This document shows positions 6,866 to 14,239 of a stretch of DNA of 27,331 bases, one piece after another. The DNA is from Thermoleophilia bacterium (lineage in GTDB: Bacteria > Actinomycetota > Thermoleophilia > Gaiellales > JAICJC01). Below the pieces are notes generated by a model. The model was not told the origin of the DNA, did no database searches, and saw only the letters and a list, made by a program, of their open reading frames with translations. Made by a program: the position numbers and the translations under genes. Within the stretch, counting starts at the first letter, position 1; every line of letters begins with the position of its first letter. The stretch is from positions 1 to 27,331 of the forward strand of contig JAICJM010000033.1 in NCBI GenBank assembly GCA_025928435.1, read 5' to 3'.

Positions 6866-7513
6866 GTGCGCACGGCGACGCGGCAGATGGGCATCCTGCT
6901 CGCCGACGACCACGCCGTCGTCCGCCGCGGCCTGCGGCTCGTGCTCGAGTCGGAGGCCGACATGCGCGTGGTGGCCGAGGTCGGCGACGGGGCCGAGGCG
7001 GTGCGGCGGGCGGTGCACGACGACGTCGACCTCGCCGTCCTCGACATCTCCATGCCGGGGATGACGGGCATCCAGGCGGCCCAGGAGCTTTCGCGTCTGC
7101 GGCCCCGGCTGCGCACGCTGATCCTCTCGATGCACGACAGCGAGCAGTACTTCCTGGAGGCGATGCGGGCCGGGGCGAGCGGCTACGTCCTCAAGTCCGT
7201 CGCCGACCACGACCTGATCACCGCCTGCCGCGCGGCCATGCGCGGAGAGACGTTCGTCTACCCGGCGGTCGAACGGTCGCTCCTCGGCCGGGCGCTCACC
7301 GACGACGAGTCGACGGCCGTGTTGACCGGGCGCGAATCGCAGATCCTGGCGCTGATCGCCGACGGCCACACCTCGCGCGAGATCGCCGACATGCTCGTCA
7401 TCAGCCCGCGGACGGTCGAGCGCCACCGCGAGAACCTGCGCCACAAGCTCGGCCTGCGAAACCGGGTCGACCTGACCCGCTACGCGATCCGCGCCGGCCT
7501 GATCTCCCCGTGA
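6866..7513 (+). CDS. NarL/LuxR-family response regulator
   Basis: A 215-residue response regulator. The receiver domain has the acidic pair Asp14/Asp15, the phosphorylation site Asp60 (AVLDISMPGM), Ser88 and Lys110 (YVLKS). A GerE/LuxR helix-turn-helix follows at about 150-212 (LTGRESQILALIADGHTSRE, then SPRTVERHRENLR). It should bind DNA as a dimer when phosphorylated by the upstream kinase. GTG 6866 sits two bases after the kinase stop; an ATG at 6887 (MGILLADDH) is an alternative start closer to the usual family N-terminus. The stop codon is the first triplet of a 31-bp palindrome. Target genes are unknown; the flanking phosphoesterases or its own promoter are possible. Confidence 0.93.
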   Translation: MRTATRQMGILLADDHAVVRRGLRLVLESEADMRVVAEVGDGAEAVRRAVHDDVDLAVLDISMPGMTGIQAAQELSRLRPRLRTLILSMHDSEQYFLEAMRAGASGYVLKSVADHDLITACRAAMRGETFVYPAVERSLLGRALTDDESTAVLTGRESQILALIADGHTSREIADMLVISPRTVERHRENLRHKLGLRNRVDLTRYAIRAGLISP

Positions 7514-7541
7514 ATAAACGGGGTCAGACCCCGTTTATTCA
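7511..7541. terminator. Perfect 31-bp palindrome carrying both convergent stop codons
   Basis: TGAATAAACGGGGT (7511-7524) and ACCCCGTTTATTCA (7528-7541) are perfect reverse complements separated by CAG. The outer TGA on each strand is the stop codon of the gene entering from that side: the response regulator on plus and the metallophosphatase on minus. Strong stem and A/T-rich outer arms make it a plausible bidirectional terminator, with a TTTATT run after the GC stem in both directions. The low GC of the arms differs from the surroundings, which is consistent with an inserted REP-like element. Confidence 0.75.
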
Positions 7542-9410
7542 GCTGACCTTGACGCTGACGTTCGTCGTGTAGGCGGACGCGCCGGTGCCGGTCGTGCGCC
7601 GGAAGCGGGCGCGGAACCTGTACGTCCCCTTGCCGCTTGTGGGCGTATACGTCCCCGACGTGGCCGTTGTCGCCTTGAAGAGCGACACCCATGACGTCGA
7701 CCCGGGGCGCTGCACCTGCACGTCCTCCGAGTAGCCGGCAGGAGGCGCCGCGGCCGCCCACGTCAGCGTGAACCTCGTCGTGGTCGAGCCGGTCGCCGGC
7801 GTGGCCTTCATCGGCACGGTCAGCTTGATCGTCCTGCCGGTGGCCGTGTCGGTGAACGTGTAGGCCCCCGCCGCGGGGAAGGTCGTCTGCCGGTAGGCGA
7901 CCGGGGCGACGAGGCCGGTGTCGGGGAGGATCCCGAGCCCGCTCGTGTTGTCGGTCGCGCTGTGCGAACCCGGGCCGACGAAGCTCCACTGCAGCACCCC
8001 GCCCATGGCCAGCGCCGGAGACGGCGAGCCGAAGCCGAGGTTGGTCACGCCGACGTAGCTCGTGTTCGGGGCGGCGGTGACGTTGACGGTCTTGCTGTTC
8101 GTCACCTGGCTCGCCTGGTCGGACTGGGCGGCGGCAACGTTCACCGCGGTCGGCGGCAGGATCGGCGTCGCGTTCACGGTGACGGTGGCCGACTCACCCG
8201 GCCCGAGCGTCCCCACGTTGCAGGTGATCGGGCCCTGGCCGGCGCAGCTGCCGCTCGACGGCGCGGCCGAGACCGACTGTGCGTTCGCCGGCGGGTTGTC
8301 GGTGACCGTGACGTTCGTCTGGGCCGACGTGCCCGGGTTGGTGACCGTGACGGTGTAGCTCGTTCCGGCGTCGGCCTGCACGGAGGAAGGCGCCGCCTGG
8401 GAGATGTCGAGCCCGGCCGGCGGCGGGGTGGTGCCGTGGCACGTCCCCGAGAAGGTGTCCTTGACGGCGCCGGTGGAGTCGATGAACTGGGCGTCGTACC
8501 CGGTGGGGTGCAGCACCATCCGCAGGTAGCCGAACGTGCGGTAGTTCGCGAGCGGTGCGGGGCTCGAGTTGGTGGCGGCGGACTGGAGCGACTCGCCCCC
8601 GGTGCCCACGATCACCTCACGGATGCCGTTCGCCGCGTCCGCGCCGCCGCTCGGGTTGAGCGGCCCGAAGCGCGCGTACGTGTGGATGTGCCCGTTCAGC
8701 ACGACATCGACGTGGGCGGCGTACAGCGTGCTCCACCACGTCGCGTAGGACGAGGCGTTCGTGCCGGTGGCCGTCCAGCGCGGCTGGTGCCAGTAGGCCA
8801 GCACGCACGGCTGCGAGTTGGCGTTCAGGTCGCTCTGCAGCCACTGCGTCTGGGCGCTGCCGGCGCCGCAGCCGCCGACGTTCGTCTTCGAGCAGTTGGC
8901 GTTGAGCGAGATCAGGTGCCACTTGCCGACGTTGAAGGAGTACTCGCCGGCCGTCGCGGGGTGGGCGGGCGCGCCGAAGTAGGAGAAGTAGTCCTGGGCG
9001 GCGTCGTTCGGGTCGGGGCACCTGGCGCCGGTGGCCGAGTTCGTGCTGGTCGAGTACTCGTGGTTCCCGGCGCTGGGGTCGATGATGCTGTTGAAGAACC
9101 CCCAGGTGGGCCCGTAGCTCTGGGAATACTCGGCGAGCGTGCCGCAGCCGTACTGGTAGTCGCCCAGGCCGAGCAGCGTGTCGATCGTCGGGTCCTGCTC
9201 CATCTGGGCGCTGTCGCGGGCCTCTCCGCAGTTGGCCGACGTGCCGGCGCCGCCGTTGAAATGCGAGTCGCCCGGCGCGCAGGCCATGTCGCCGACCGCG
9301 GCGATCACGGGGTCGCCCGTCGAGGGATCGGTCGCGTGCGCCGTTCCGACGCGCCCGCCGAGAATTGCCGCAGCAAGAGCTGCCGCCAGAATGAGTGATC
9401 GCCGCGTCAT
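7539..9410 (-). CDS. Secreted metallophosphoesterase with DUF11 and cupredoxin-like domains
   Basis: A 623-residue exported protein. A signal peptide (to about residue 26, ending AHA) precedes a calcineurin-like/purple acid phosphatase-type metallophosphoesterase domain at about 33-320. Metal ligand motifs are GDMAC (Asp41), GDYQYG (Asp84), GNHEY (Asn116, His117), YWHQP (His208) and GHIHTY (His241, His243). A DUF11-type beta domain follows (about 335-446). After it comes a cupredoxin-like segment (about 452-535) with SFVGPGSHSATD and FPAAGAYTFTD but lacking the usual Cys and second His, so copper binding is doubtful. The last 80 residues look like an FN3/Ig-type domain. An AGGTGA site precedes the ATG. 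The substrate is probably an extracellular phosphomonoester. It is divergent from another secreted phosphoesterase. Confidence 0.88.
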   Translation of the reverse strand: MTRRSLILAAALAAAILGGRVGTAHATDPSTGDPVIAAVGDMACAPGDSHFNGGAGTSANCGEARDSAQMEQDPTIDTLLGLGDYQYGCGTLAEYSQSYGPTWGFFNSIIDPSAGNHEYSTSTNSATGARCPDPNDAAQDYFSYFGAPAHPATAGEYSFNVGKWHLISLNANCSKTNVGGCGAGSAQTQWLQSDLNANSQPCVLAYWHQPRWTATGTNASSYATWWSTLYAAHVDVVLNGHIHTYARFGPLNPSGGADAANGIREVIVGTGGESLQSAATNSSPAPLANYRTFGYLRMVLHPTGYDAQFIDSTGAVKDTFSGTCHGTTPPPAGLDISQAAPSSVQADAGTSYTVTVTNPGTSAQTNVTVTDNPPANAQSVSAAPSSGSCAGQGPITCNVGTLGPGESATVTVNATPILPPTAVNVAAAQSDQASQVTNSKTVNVTAAPNTSYVGVTNLGFGSPSPALAMGGVLQWSFVGPGSHSATDNTSGLGILPDTGLVAPVAYRQTTFPAAGAYTFTDTATGRTIKLTVPMKATPATGSTTTRFTLTWAAAAPPAGYSEDVQVQRPGSTSWVSLFKATTATSGTYTPTSGKGTYRFRARFRRTTGTGASAYTTNVSVKVS

Positions 9411-9495
9411 ATCCAGTCACCTGCCGTAGGCGCGAAAGCCCACGATAGCTGGACTGTACGGGCGGGGCCAGAACGTGTCTAGTGGACCGCGCAGG

Positions 9496-9524
9496 TTGAC
9501 CGTTTGCGGATCGCGGTCTAGAGT
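9496..9524 (+). promoter_or_regulatory. Sigma-70-type promoter of the PF04185-type phosphoesterase
   Basis: TTGACC at 9496-9501 and TAGAGT at 9519-9524 are separated by exactly 17 bp, the best -35/-10 pair in the window. Transcription would start near 9531, giving about five untranslated bases before the ATG at 9536. Confidence 0.65.
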
Positions 9525-9535
9525 CGCGACGGCGT

Positions 9536-11311
9536 ATGGCAGGGTGGATCTGGAAGAGCATGGCCGTGGCGGCGCTCGTGGCCGTGGCCGTGCTGGTGTT
9601 CGCAGCGACCGTCCCCGCGGCCACGAACCTGCTCGCGAACGGCGGGTTCGAGGGCAGCAGCGGGTCGGGCTCCCTGTCGGGCTGGGCGGCGAGCGGCGGC
9701 TCCCTCTCGCTCGTGACCGGCAACGGCGGCGGCCACGCCGGGCGGGTGACCGCGCAGCGGGCGGGGACGCAGGCGTACGCCTACACGACCTCCAAGCCGG
9801 TGACGAACGCCGCCGCCGGCGCGGCCTACACCCTCGACGGCACGGTGCGGTCGAGCACCGGTGGGACCGTGTGCCTGAAGATCAAGGAGGTGCCCGCCGG
9901 CGGGTCGAGCACCGTGGGCTCTGCGCAGGGGTGCGTCGCCGTGACGTCGTCGTGGCAGGCCTTCCCGACCGTCTCCTACACGGTCGCCAGGGCCGGCGAC
10001 TCCCTGACGGTGAACGTGGTCGAGTCCTCGCCGGCCTCCGGGGCGACGTTCGACGTCGACAACCTCGTCCTCGCGGCGGGCTCGGCGGGCGGCGGGGGCG
10101 ACACGTCCGCGCCGACCGTGCCGGGCAACGTGCACGCGTCGGCCGACAGCTCGACCGCCGTGACCGTCACGTGGTCGGCGTCGAACGACAACGTCGGCGT
10201 CGCCGGGTACGACGTATTCCGGGACGGCACGAAGGTGCAGACGGTCGGCGGCTCGACGACCACCTTCCACGACTCCGGCCTCGCAGCCAGCACGACCTAC
10301 ACGTACAAGGTCGACGCCTTCGACGCCGCCGGCAACACGTCGAACCAGTCCTCGGGCGCATCGGTCACGACGCCGTCCGGCGGCGGGGGCGGCGGCAGCG
10401 GGCCCTGCGGGACGGCCGCGCCGAGCACCTCGCCCTACTCGCACATCGTCGTGATCATGGACGAGAACCTGACGGTCTCCGCCTGGCAGGCTGCGACCGA
10501 TGCGCCGTTCACGCACATGCTCGCGACGAACTGCCGCAACGAGACCAACGCCGCCGGCGAGACCCACCCGAGCTTCCCCAATTACCTGGCGGTCATGAGT
10601 GGCACGTTCAACACGTGTCTGGCCTGCTCGTCGTCCGCCGACAACATGTTCCACCAGCTCGGCGCCGCCGGGATGACCTGGAAGGACTACAACCAGTCCA
10701 TGCCGTCGAACTGCGCGGGGAACACGAGCTCGGTGCCGTACTACCGCGACGGGCACAACCCGGCGTACTGGTTCACGGACCTGGGCCCGCAGGGCGACGG
10801 GTCGTGCGCGAGGAACGACGTCCCCGCCGACCCGAACCTCTGGAACGACATCGCCGCCGACGCCCTGCCCAACTTCGCCTGGATCGCCCCGGACGACTGC
10901 CGCGACATGCACTGGATGAACGGCCAGTGCGAGACCGTGACCGGGCAGACGAAGGCCCAGCGGATCGCGATCGGCGACGCCTACGTCCAGCGGATCGTGA
11001 ACGCGATCGCGGCCACGCCCAGCTACAGGGCCGGGCAGACGCTCGTCGTCGTCACCTGGGACGAGTCGAACGAGCAATCCGTGCAGACGAAGGGCAACTG
11101 GGGCATCGACTGCTCGAACCCGACGGTGTACCAGGCCAAGACGTCCACCTGCCAGGTGGTCACGATCCTCGTCTCGGCGCGCATCACGGCCGGGGCGACG
11201 AACACGTTTTACAGCCACTACAGCCTGACCGCGGCCTTCGAGCGCAACTTCGGGCTGCCGTTGCTGGCCGGCGCCAGGAACTCCTGGGTCACGCCGGCGC
11301 CGATCTACTGA
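9536..11311 (+). CDS. Secreted phosphoesterase (PF04185-type) with CBM-like and FN3 domains
   Basis: A 591-residue exported protein. After a signal peptide (to about residue 29) comes a beta-sandwich resembling carbohydrate-binding modules (NLLANGGFEG at about 31 to about 182). A fibronectin type III domain follows (about 190-282), then a Gly-rich linker. The catalytic region starts near 300: HIVVIMDEN (His303, Glu310, Asn311), HPSFPNY (His344, Asn349), TWDESN near 508 and HYSLTAAFERNFGLP near 561. These match the phospholipase C/acid phosphatase superfamily PF04185. It likely releases phosphate from extracellular phosphoesters, with the front domains anchoring it to polymers or cell wall. 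ATG 9536 fits the strong promoter; ATG 9560, preceded by GGAAG, is an alternative. Confidence 0.88.
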   Translation: MAGWIWKSMAVAALVAVAVLVFAATVPAATNLLANGGFEGSSGSGSLSGWAASGGSLSLVTGNGGGHAGRVTAQRAGTQAYAYTTSKPVTNAAAGAAYTLDGTVRSSTGGTVCLKIKEVPAGGSSTVGSAQGCVAVTSSWQAFPTVSYTVARAGDSLTVNVVESSPASGATFDVDNLVLAAGSAGGGGDTSAPTVPGNVHASADSSTAVTVTWSASNDNVGVAGYDVFRDGTKVQTVGGSTTTFHDSGLAASTTYTYKVDAFDAAGNTSNQSSGASVTTPSGGGGGGSGPCGTAAPSTSPYSHIVVIMDENLTVSAWQAATDAPFTHMLATNCRNETNAAGETHPSFPNYLAVMSGTFNTCLACSSSADNMFHQLGAAGMTWKDYNQSMPSNCAGNTSSVPYYRDGHNPAYWFTDLGPQGDGSCARNDVPADPNLWNDIAADALPNFAWIAPDDCRDMHWMNGQCETVTGQTKAQRIAIGDAYVQRIVNAIAATPSYRAGQTLVVVTWDESNEQSVQTKGNWGIDCSNPTVYQAKTSTCQVVTILVSARITAGATNTFYSHYSLTAAFERNFGLPLLAGARNSWVTPAPIY

Positions 11312-11322
11312 GTCGACGGGGG

Positions 11323-11328
11323 TAGAGT
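11323..11328 (+). promoter_or_regulatory. Candidate -10 of the YbjQ-repeat operon
   Basis: TAGAGT, the same hexamer as the -10 of the phosphoesterase promoter, ends nine bases before the ATG at 11338. A start about seven bases after it would leave roughly three untranslated bases. It lies in the 26-bp gap after the phosphoesterase stop. Confidence 0.4.
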
Positions 11329-11337
11329 CCGGCGGCG

Positions 11338-11721
11338 ATGGAAGACCCCGGCTTCGAGCTGGTCGCGGCCAGCCTGCGCGCCGACGCAACCGACATGGCC
11401 GCGTTCGTCGAGGCGCTCGCGGTGAAGCTCGAGGGGGCGCTGCCGGGCAGCGTTCGCGTCGAGCGGCGCGGCGGCGGGCTGTTCTCGCGAGAGAAGCGCG
11501 TGCGCCGCATCTCGGTCAGCATGGACGAGACCCGCTACGACCTCGAGCGCGACGACGGGGCGCTGCGGACCTCCCGCTGCAGCGAGGTGCGCGGGATCGT
11601 GATCAAGTCCGAGCCGCTCGACCTGGACGCGTGGATCGAGGCGCTCAGCCGCGAGCTGGCCGCGCAGGCCCGCCAGAGCGAGCGCGCGCGGATCGCCCTC
11701 GAGCGGCTGCTGGAGGAGTAG
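11338..11721 (+). CDS. Hypothetical protein preceding YbjQ-repeat proteins
   Basis: A 127-residue soluble protein, no signal peptide. The central part (SVRVERRGGGLFSREKRVRR, then YDLERDDGALRTSR) is likely beta-hairpins; both ends are helical, and the C-terminus from about 95 (IEALSRELAAQARQSERARI) could form a coiled coil. I do not recognise a family. The next gene starts two bases after its stop, so a shared function with the YbjQ-repeat proteins is likely. Confidence 0.7.
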   Translation: MEDPGFELVAASLRADATDMAAFVEALAVKLEGALPGSVRVERRGGGLFSREKRVRRISVSMDETRYDLERDDGALRTSRCSEVRGIVIKSEPLDLDAWIEALSRELAAQARQSERARIALERLLEE

Positions 11722-11723
11722 CC

Positions 11724-12638
11724 GTGGGCTTCCTCAACCGCGGAGCCCCCGGGGAGAGCCGCGAGGAGCGGGCCGAGCGCGAGGCGCGGCAGGCGGCCGA
11801 CGTCGAGCGGATCGCGGCCGGCGGCATCCCGGCCGCTGCCGAGGAGCGGCTGCGCACGCTGGGGGCCGGGGCCGGGCAGGCGTTCACGTCCGACCTCTCG
11901 GTGCCCGAGTTCGCCCTTCTGCGCCGCCACGACCTGGAGCCGCTCACCCAGGTGATGGGCTCGTCGGTCTACCACGTCGGCTGGCAGTACCTGAACCAGA
12001 GCATCTGGGGGAGCACGATCCAGGAGCTGACGGTGCTCGCCGACGCCTACAACGACTGTCGCGTGCGGGCATTGGGCCGTCTGCGCCAGGAGGCCGAGCT
12101 CGCCGGCGCCGACGCCGTGGTCGGCGTGCGCATCACCGCCGCCCGCTACGACTGGGGCTCCGACCTGGTCGAGTTCCAGGCGATCGGCACGGCCGTCCGG
12201 GCGCCCGCGCTGGGCACGCGGGCCGGACCTGCGCTCACCAACCTCTCCGGCCAGGACGTGGCGCTGCTCCTCGACGGCGGGTACACGCCGCTCGGCGTCG
12301 TCGGCGCCACCAGCGTCTTCTTCGGGCAGATGTGGACATGGGGCCAGTCGATGCCGTTCGGCCAGGGCGGCGGCTTCTGGTCGATCGGCAACGTCGAGCT
12401 ACGGGGCGCGACCCAGACCTGGTACACGGCCCGCCACGCGGTGCTCGAGCGGCTCCGCTCCGAGGCCGCCGGGCTGGGCGCGGCGGGCATCATCGGCACC
12501 GACTGGGGCCAGGAGGAACGGCCCTACGAGCAGAACGAGCGGGTCTCCGGTGTGACCTACACGATCCACGCGCTCGCGACGGCGATCGCGGGATCGGGCC
12601 GCGCCCTGCCCGAAGCGACGACCACCATCTCCCTCTAG
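11724..12638 (+). CDS. Tandem YbjQ-like domain protein A
   Basis: A 304-residue cytoplasmic protein with a charged helical N-terminus (about 10-50) and two tandem YbjQ-like domains (about 54-158 and 170-291). Repeat 1 shows FTSDLSVPEFALL, VMGSSVYHVG, ADAVVGV and WGSDLVEFQAIGTAV. Repeat 2 is more diverged (TNLSGQDVALLL, AAGIIGTDW, TYTIHALATAIAG). YbjQ (PF01906) is annotated as a putative heavy-metal-binding family and forms pentameric rings in solved structures, but its role is unknown, and no Cys/His metal site stands out here. The GTG lies two bases after the previous stop. The closest relative in the window is the next gene. Confidence 0.8.
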   Translation: MGFLNRGAPGESREERAEREARQAADVERIAAGGIPAAAEERLRTLGAGAGQAFTSDLSVPEFALLRRHDLEPLTQVMGSSVYHVGWQYLNQSIWGSTIQELTVLADAYNDCRVRALGRLRQEAELAGADAVVGVRITAARYDWGSDLVEFQAIGTAVRAPALGTRAGPALTNLSGQDVALLLDGGYTPLGVVGATSVFFGQMWTWGQSMPFGQGGGFWSIGNVELRGATQTWYTARHAVLERLRSEAAGLGAAGIIGTDWGQEERPYEQNERVSGVTYTIHALATAIAGSGRALPEATTTISL

Positions 12639-12646
12639 GAGGCGCA

Positions 12647-13453
12647 ATGAGCTACGACCCCACGTCGACCGAAGGCCTCCCCGCCGACGCCCAGGGGCGG
12701 CTGGCGCAGAACAAGGCCGGCCTCTTCACCTCCGACCTCTCGGTGCGGGAGTTCCTGCTGGTGAAGCAGGCCGGGTTCGACCCGCTCGGCCTCGTCGTCG
12801 GCAGCTCGATCTACCACATCGGGTTCCAGCAGTCGAACTGGAACCAGAACCAGGAGATGGACATCCTGACGCAGGCGATGTATCACGCCCGCGAGCTGGC
12901 CATGACCCGGATGGAGGAGGAGGCCGACCAGCTCGGCGCCGACGGCATCGTCGGGGTCCGCCTGGACGTGGGCCGGTACGAGTGGGGCGCCGACCTGGCC
13001 GAGTTCATCGCGATCGGCACCGCGGTCAAGCACCGTGGCGGAGAGCTGCACCGGGCGCCGAACGGGCGGCCGTTCACGAGCGACCTGACCGGCCAGGACT
13101 TCTGGACGCTGCTCCAGGCCGGCTACCGCCCCGTCGGCATGTGCATGGGCAGCTGCGTCTACCACGTCGCCCACCAAGGGCTGCGCGGCTTCTTCTCGAA
13201 GATCGGCCAGAACGTGGAGATGGAGAACTACACCCAGGCGCTCTACGACGCCCGCGAGCTCGCGATGGCGCGGATGCAGGCCGAGGCCCAGGGAGTGCAG
13301 GCCGAGGGCATCGTCGGCGTCCAGATCCAGGAGCGCAGCCACGGCTGGGGCTCGCACGTGATCGAGTTCTTCGCGGTCGGGACGGCCGTCATGCCGACGA
13401 AGGCCGACCACATCATCGCGCCGCCGAACATGATGCTGAGCATGGACGGCTGA
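12647..13453 (+). CDS. Tandem YbjQ-like domain protein B
   Basis: A 268-residue cytoplasmic protein with two YbjQ-like domains (about 27-127 and 143-248), each with the full repeat: FTSDLSVREFLLV / FTSDLTGQDFWTL, VGSSIYHIG / MGSCVYHVA, ARELAMTRMEEEA / ARELAMARMQAEA, IVGVRLD / IVGVQIQ and EFIAIGTAV / EFFAVGTAV. The two halves are closer to each other than to repeat 2 of the preceding protein. Repeat 2 carries a Met/Cys cluster (MCMGSC). AGGAGG at 12637-12642 supports the ATG. The sequence suggests duplication both within and between genes. Function is unknown; an oligomeric sensor or metal binder is possible. Confidence 0.82.
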   Translation: MSYDPTSTEGLPADAQGRLAQNKAGLFTSDLSVREFLLVKQAGFDPLGLVVGSSIYHIGFQQSNWNQNQEMDILTQAMYHARELAMTRMEEEADQLGADGIVGVRLDVGRYEWGADLAEFIAIGTAVKHRGGELHRAPNGRPFTSDLTGQDFWTLLQAGYRPVGMCMGSCVYHVAHQGLRGFFSKIGQNVEMENYTQALYDARELAMARMQAEAQGVQAEGIVGVQIQERSHGWGSHVIEFFAVGTAVMPTKADHIIAPPNMMLSMDG

Positions 13454-13460
13454 GCCGGAG

Positions 13461-13466
13461 TACGCT
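13461..13466 (+). promoter_or_regulatory. Candidate -10 for the small membrane protein
   Basis: TACGCT lies seven bases before the ATG at 13474, the spacing of a leaderless start. It would allow this gene to be expressed apart from the YbjQ genes. It lies just after the stop of protein B. Confidence 0.35.
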
Positions 13467-13473
13467 TGACGCC

Positions 13474-13656
13474 ATGTCGCTGACGAAGCGCGGGGAGAAG
13501 AAGCGCCAGATGGTCCGCACGGGCTACGCCGGCATCGGCGTCGGCGTGCTGATCCTGCTCTACGCGATCAGCGCCGGCGGCGTGATCCTGGGCATCATCG
13601 GTCTCGTCATCCTCGTGATCGCCGGCTGGGCGACACGGGCGCTGCGCACGCTGTAA
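13474..13656 (+). CDS. Small two-helix membrane protein
   Basis: A 60-residue protein with a basic head (MSLTKRGEKKRQMVRTG) and two close hydrophobic segments (about 17-34 and 37-53) joined by a Gly-rich turn (SAGGVILG). The tail RALRTL is basic. It fits a hairpin-like small membrane protein. It follows the YbjQ-repeat genes by 20 bases and could act as their membrane partner, but it also has its own candidate -10. Confidence 0.7.
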   Translation: MSLTKRGEKKRQMVRTGYAGIGVGVLILLYAISAGGVILGIIGLVILVIAGWATRALRTL

Positions 13657-13786
13657 CCGCCGTGGAGGTCCGGCGTTACCGGCGACGACGACCCGGCCCC
13701 GCCACCGCGCGTCCCCCAACACGGTCGGCGCAAGGGTCACGGGGCCAGTCGAGAAACCCCCTGTCCGCGCCGGCTGCGCCGGGGCG
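13657..13786. other. Convergent intergenic gap with a small hairpin
   Basis: No gene is seen in these 130 bases between two convergent genes. CCGGC-TGC-GCCGG at 13770-13782 is a 5-bp hairpin directly before the stop of the minus-strand gene. A looser pairing of ACGGGG near 13739 with CCCC near 13757 is also possible. Either may end transcription, though neither has a T-run. Confidence 0.35.
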
Positions 13787-14239
13787 TCAGGCGACGAGCG
13801 GGATCAGGAGTCCGACGATCACGCCGATCGCGGCCGCGACGGCGTAGAACACGAGCACGCGCGGGGCTGTGCCGGCCCGGCGCTCGGGGGCCCAGTCGGG
13901 CTCCGCCGGGCGGCCGGTCCAGCCGCGGCGGCGACCGATCACGATCAGGCCGATCACCGTGAGGGCGGTGCCCGATCCGGCCAGCGCGGCGGTCAGGGTC
14001 TGCGGGCCATGCGTACCCGCGTGCGCGCTCGTTGTCGAGCGCCGCTCGCCCGGCAGGGCGGCGGGCCGCGGCCGTGGCTTGTGCGGCCGGGGCCGCGGCT
14101 GCGGCGCCTGCGCCAGCCGGCCGTGGCCGAGCGGGAACGCGTGCCACAGCCGCCCGACCGACGGCTTCGTCGTCGCGGCCGCTGCGGGCGCCAGGGTCGC
14201 GGCCGCCGCGACCAGGGCGACCAGGGCGAACCGTCTCAC
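13787..14239 (-). CDS. Pro-rich exported membrane protein
   Basis: A 150-residue protein starting at GTG 14239, which overlaps the L,D-transpeptidase stop (GTGA). It has an N-terminal signal-like segment (4-21), a Pro/Arg/His-rich stretch (QPRPRPHKPRPRP at about 45-60), and two hydrophobic segments (about 82-102 and 126-148). The Pro-rich basic part would lie outside the membrane and could span or bind the cell wall. No domain is recognised. Coupling to an L,D-transpeptidase suggests a role in envelope structure. Confidence 0.65.
   Translation of the reverse strand: MRRFALVALVAAAATLAPAAAATTKPSVGRLWHAFPLGHGRLAQAPQPRPRPHKPRPRPAALPGERRSTTSAHAGTHGPQTLTAALAGSGTALTVIGLIVIGRRRGWTGRPAEPDWAPERRAGTAPRVLVFYAVAAAIGVIVGLLIPLVA

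Noticed and set aside
13761..13783. GCGCCGG repeated in the convergent gap as a mobile repeat
   Set aside because: Only two short copies; it is explained by the small hairpin CCGGC-TGC-GCCGG.
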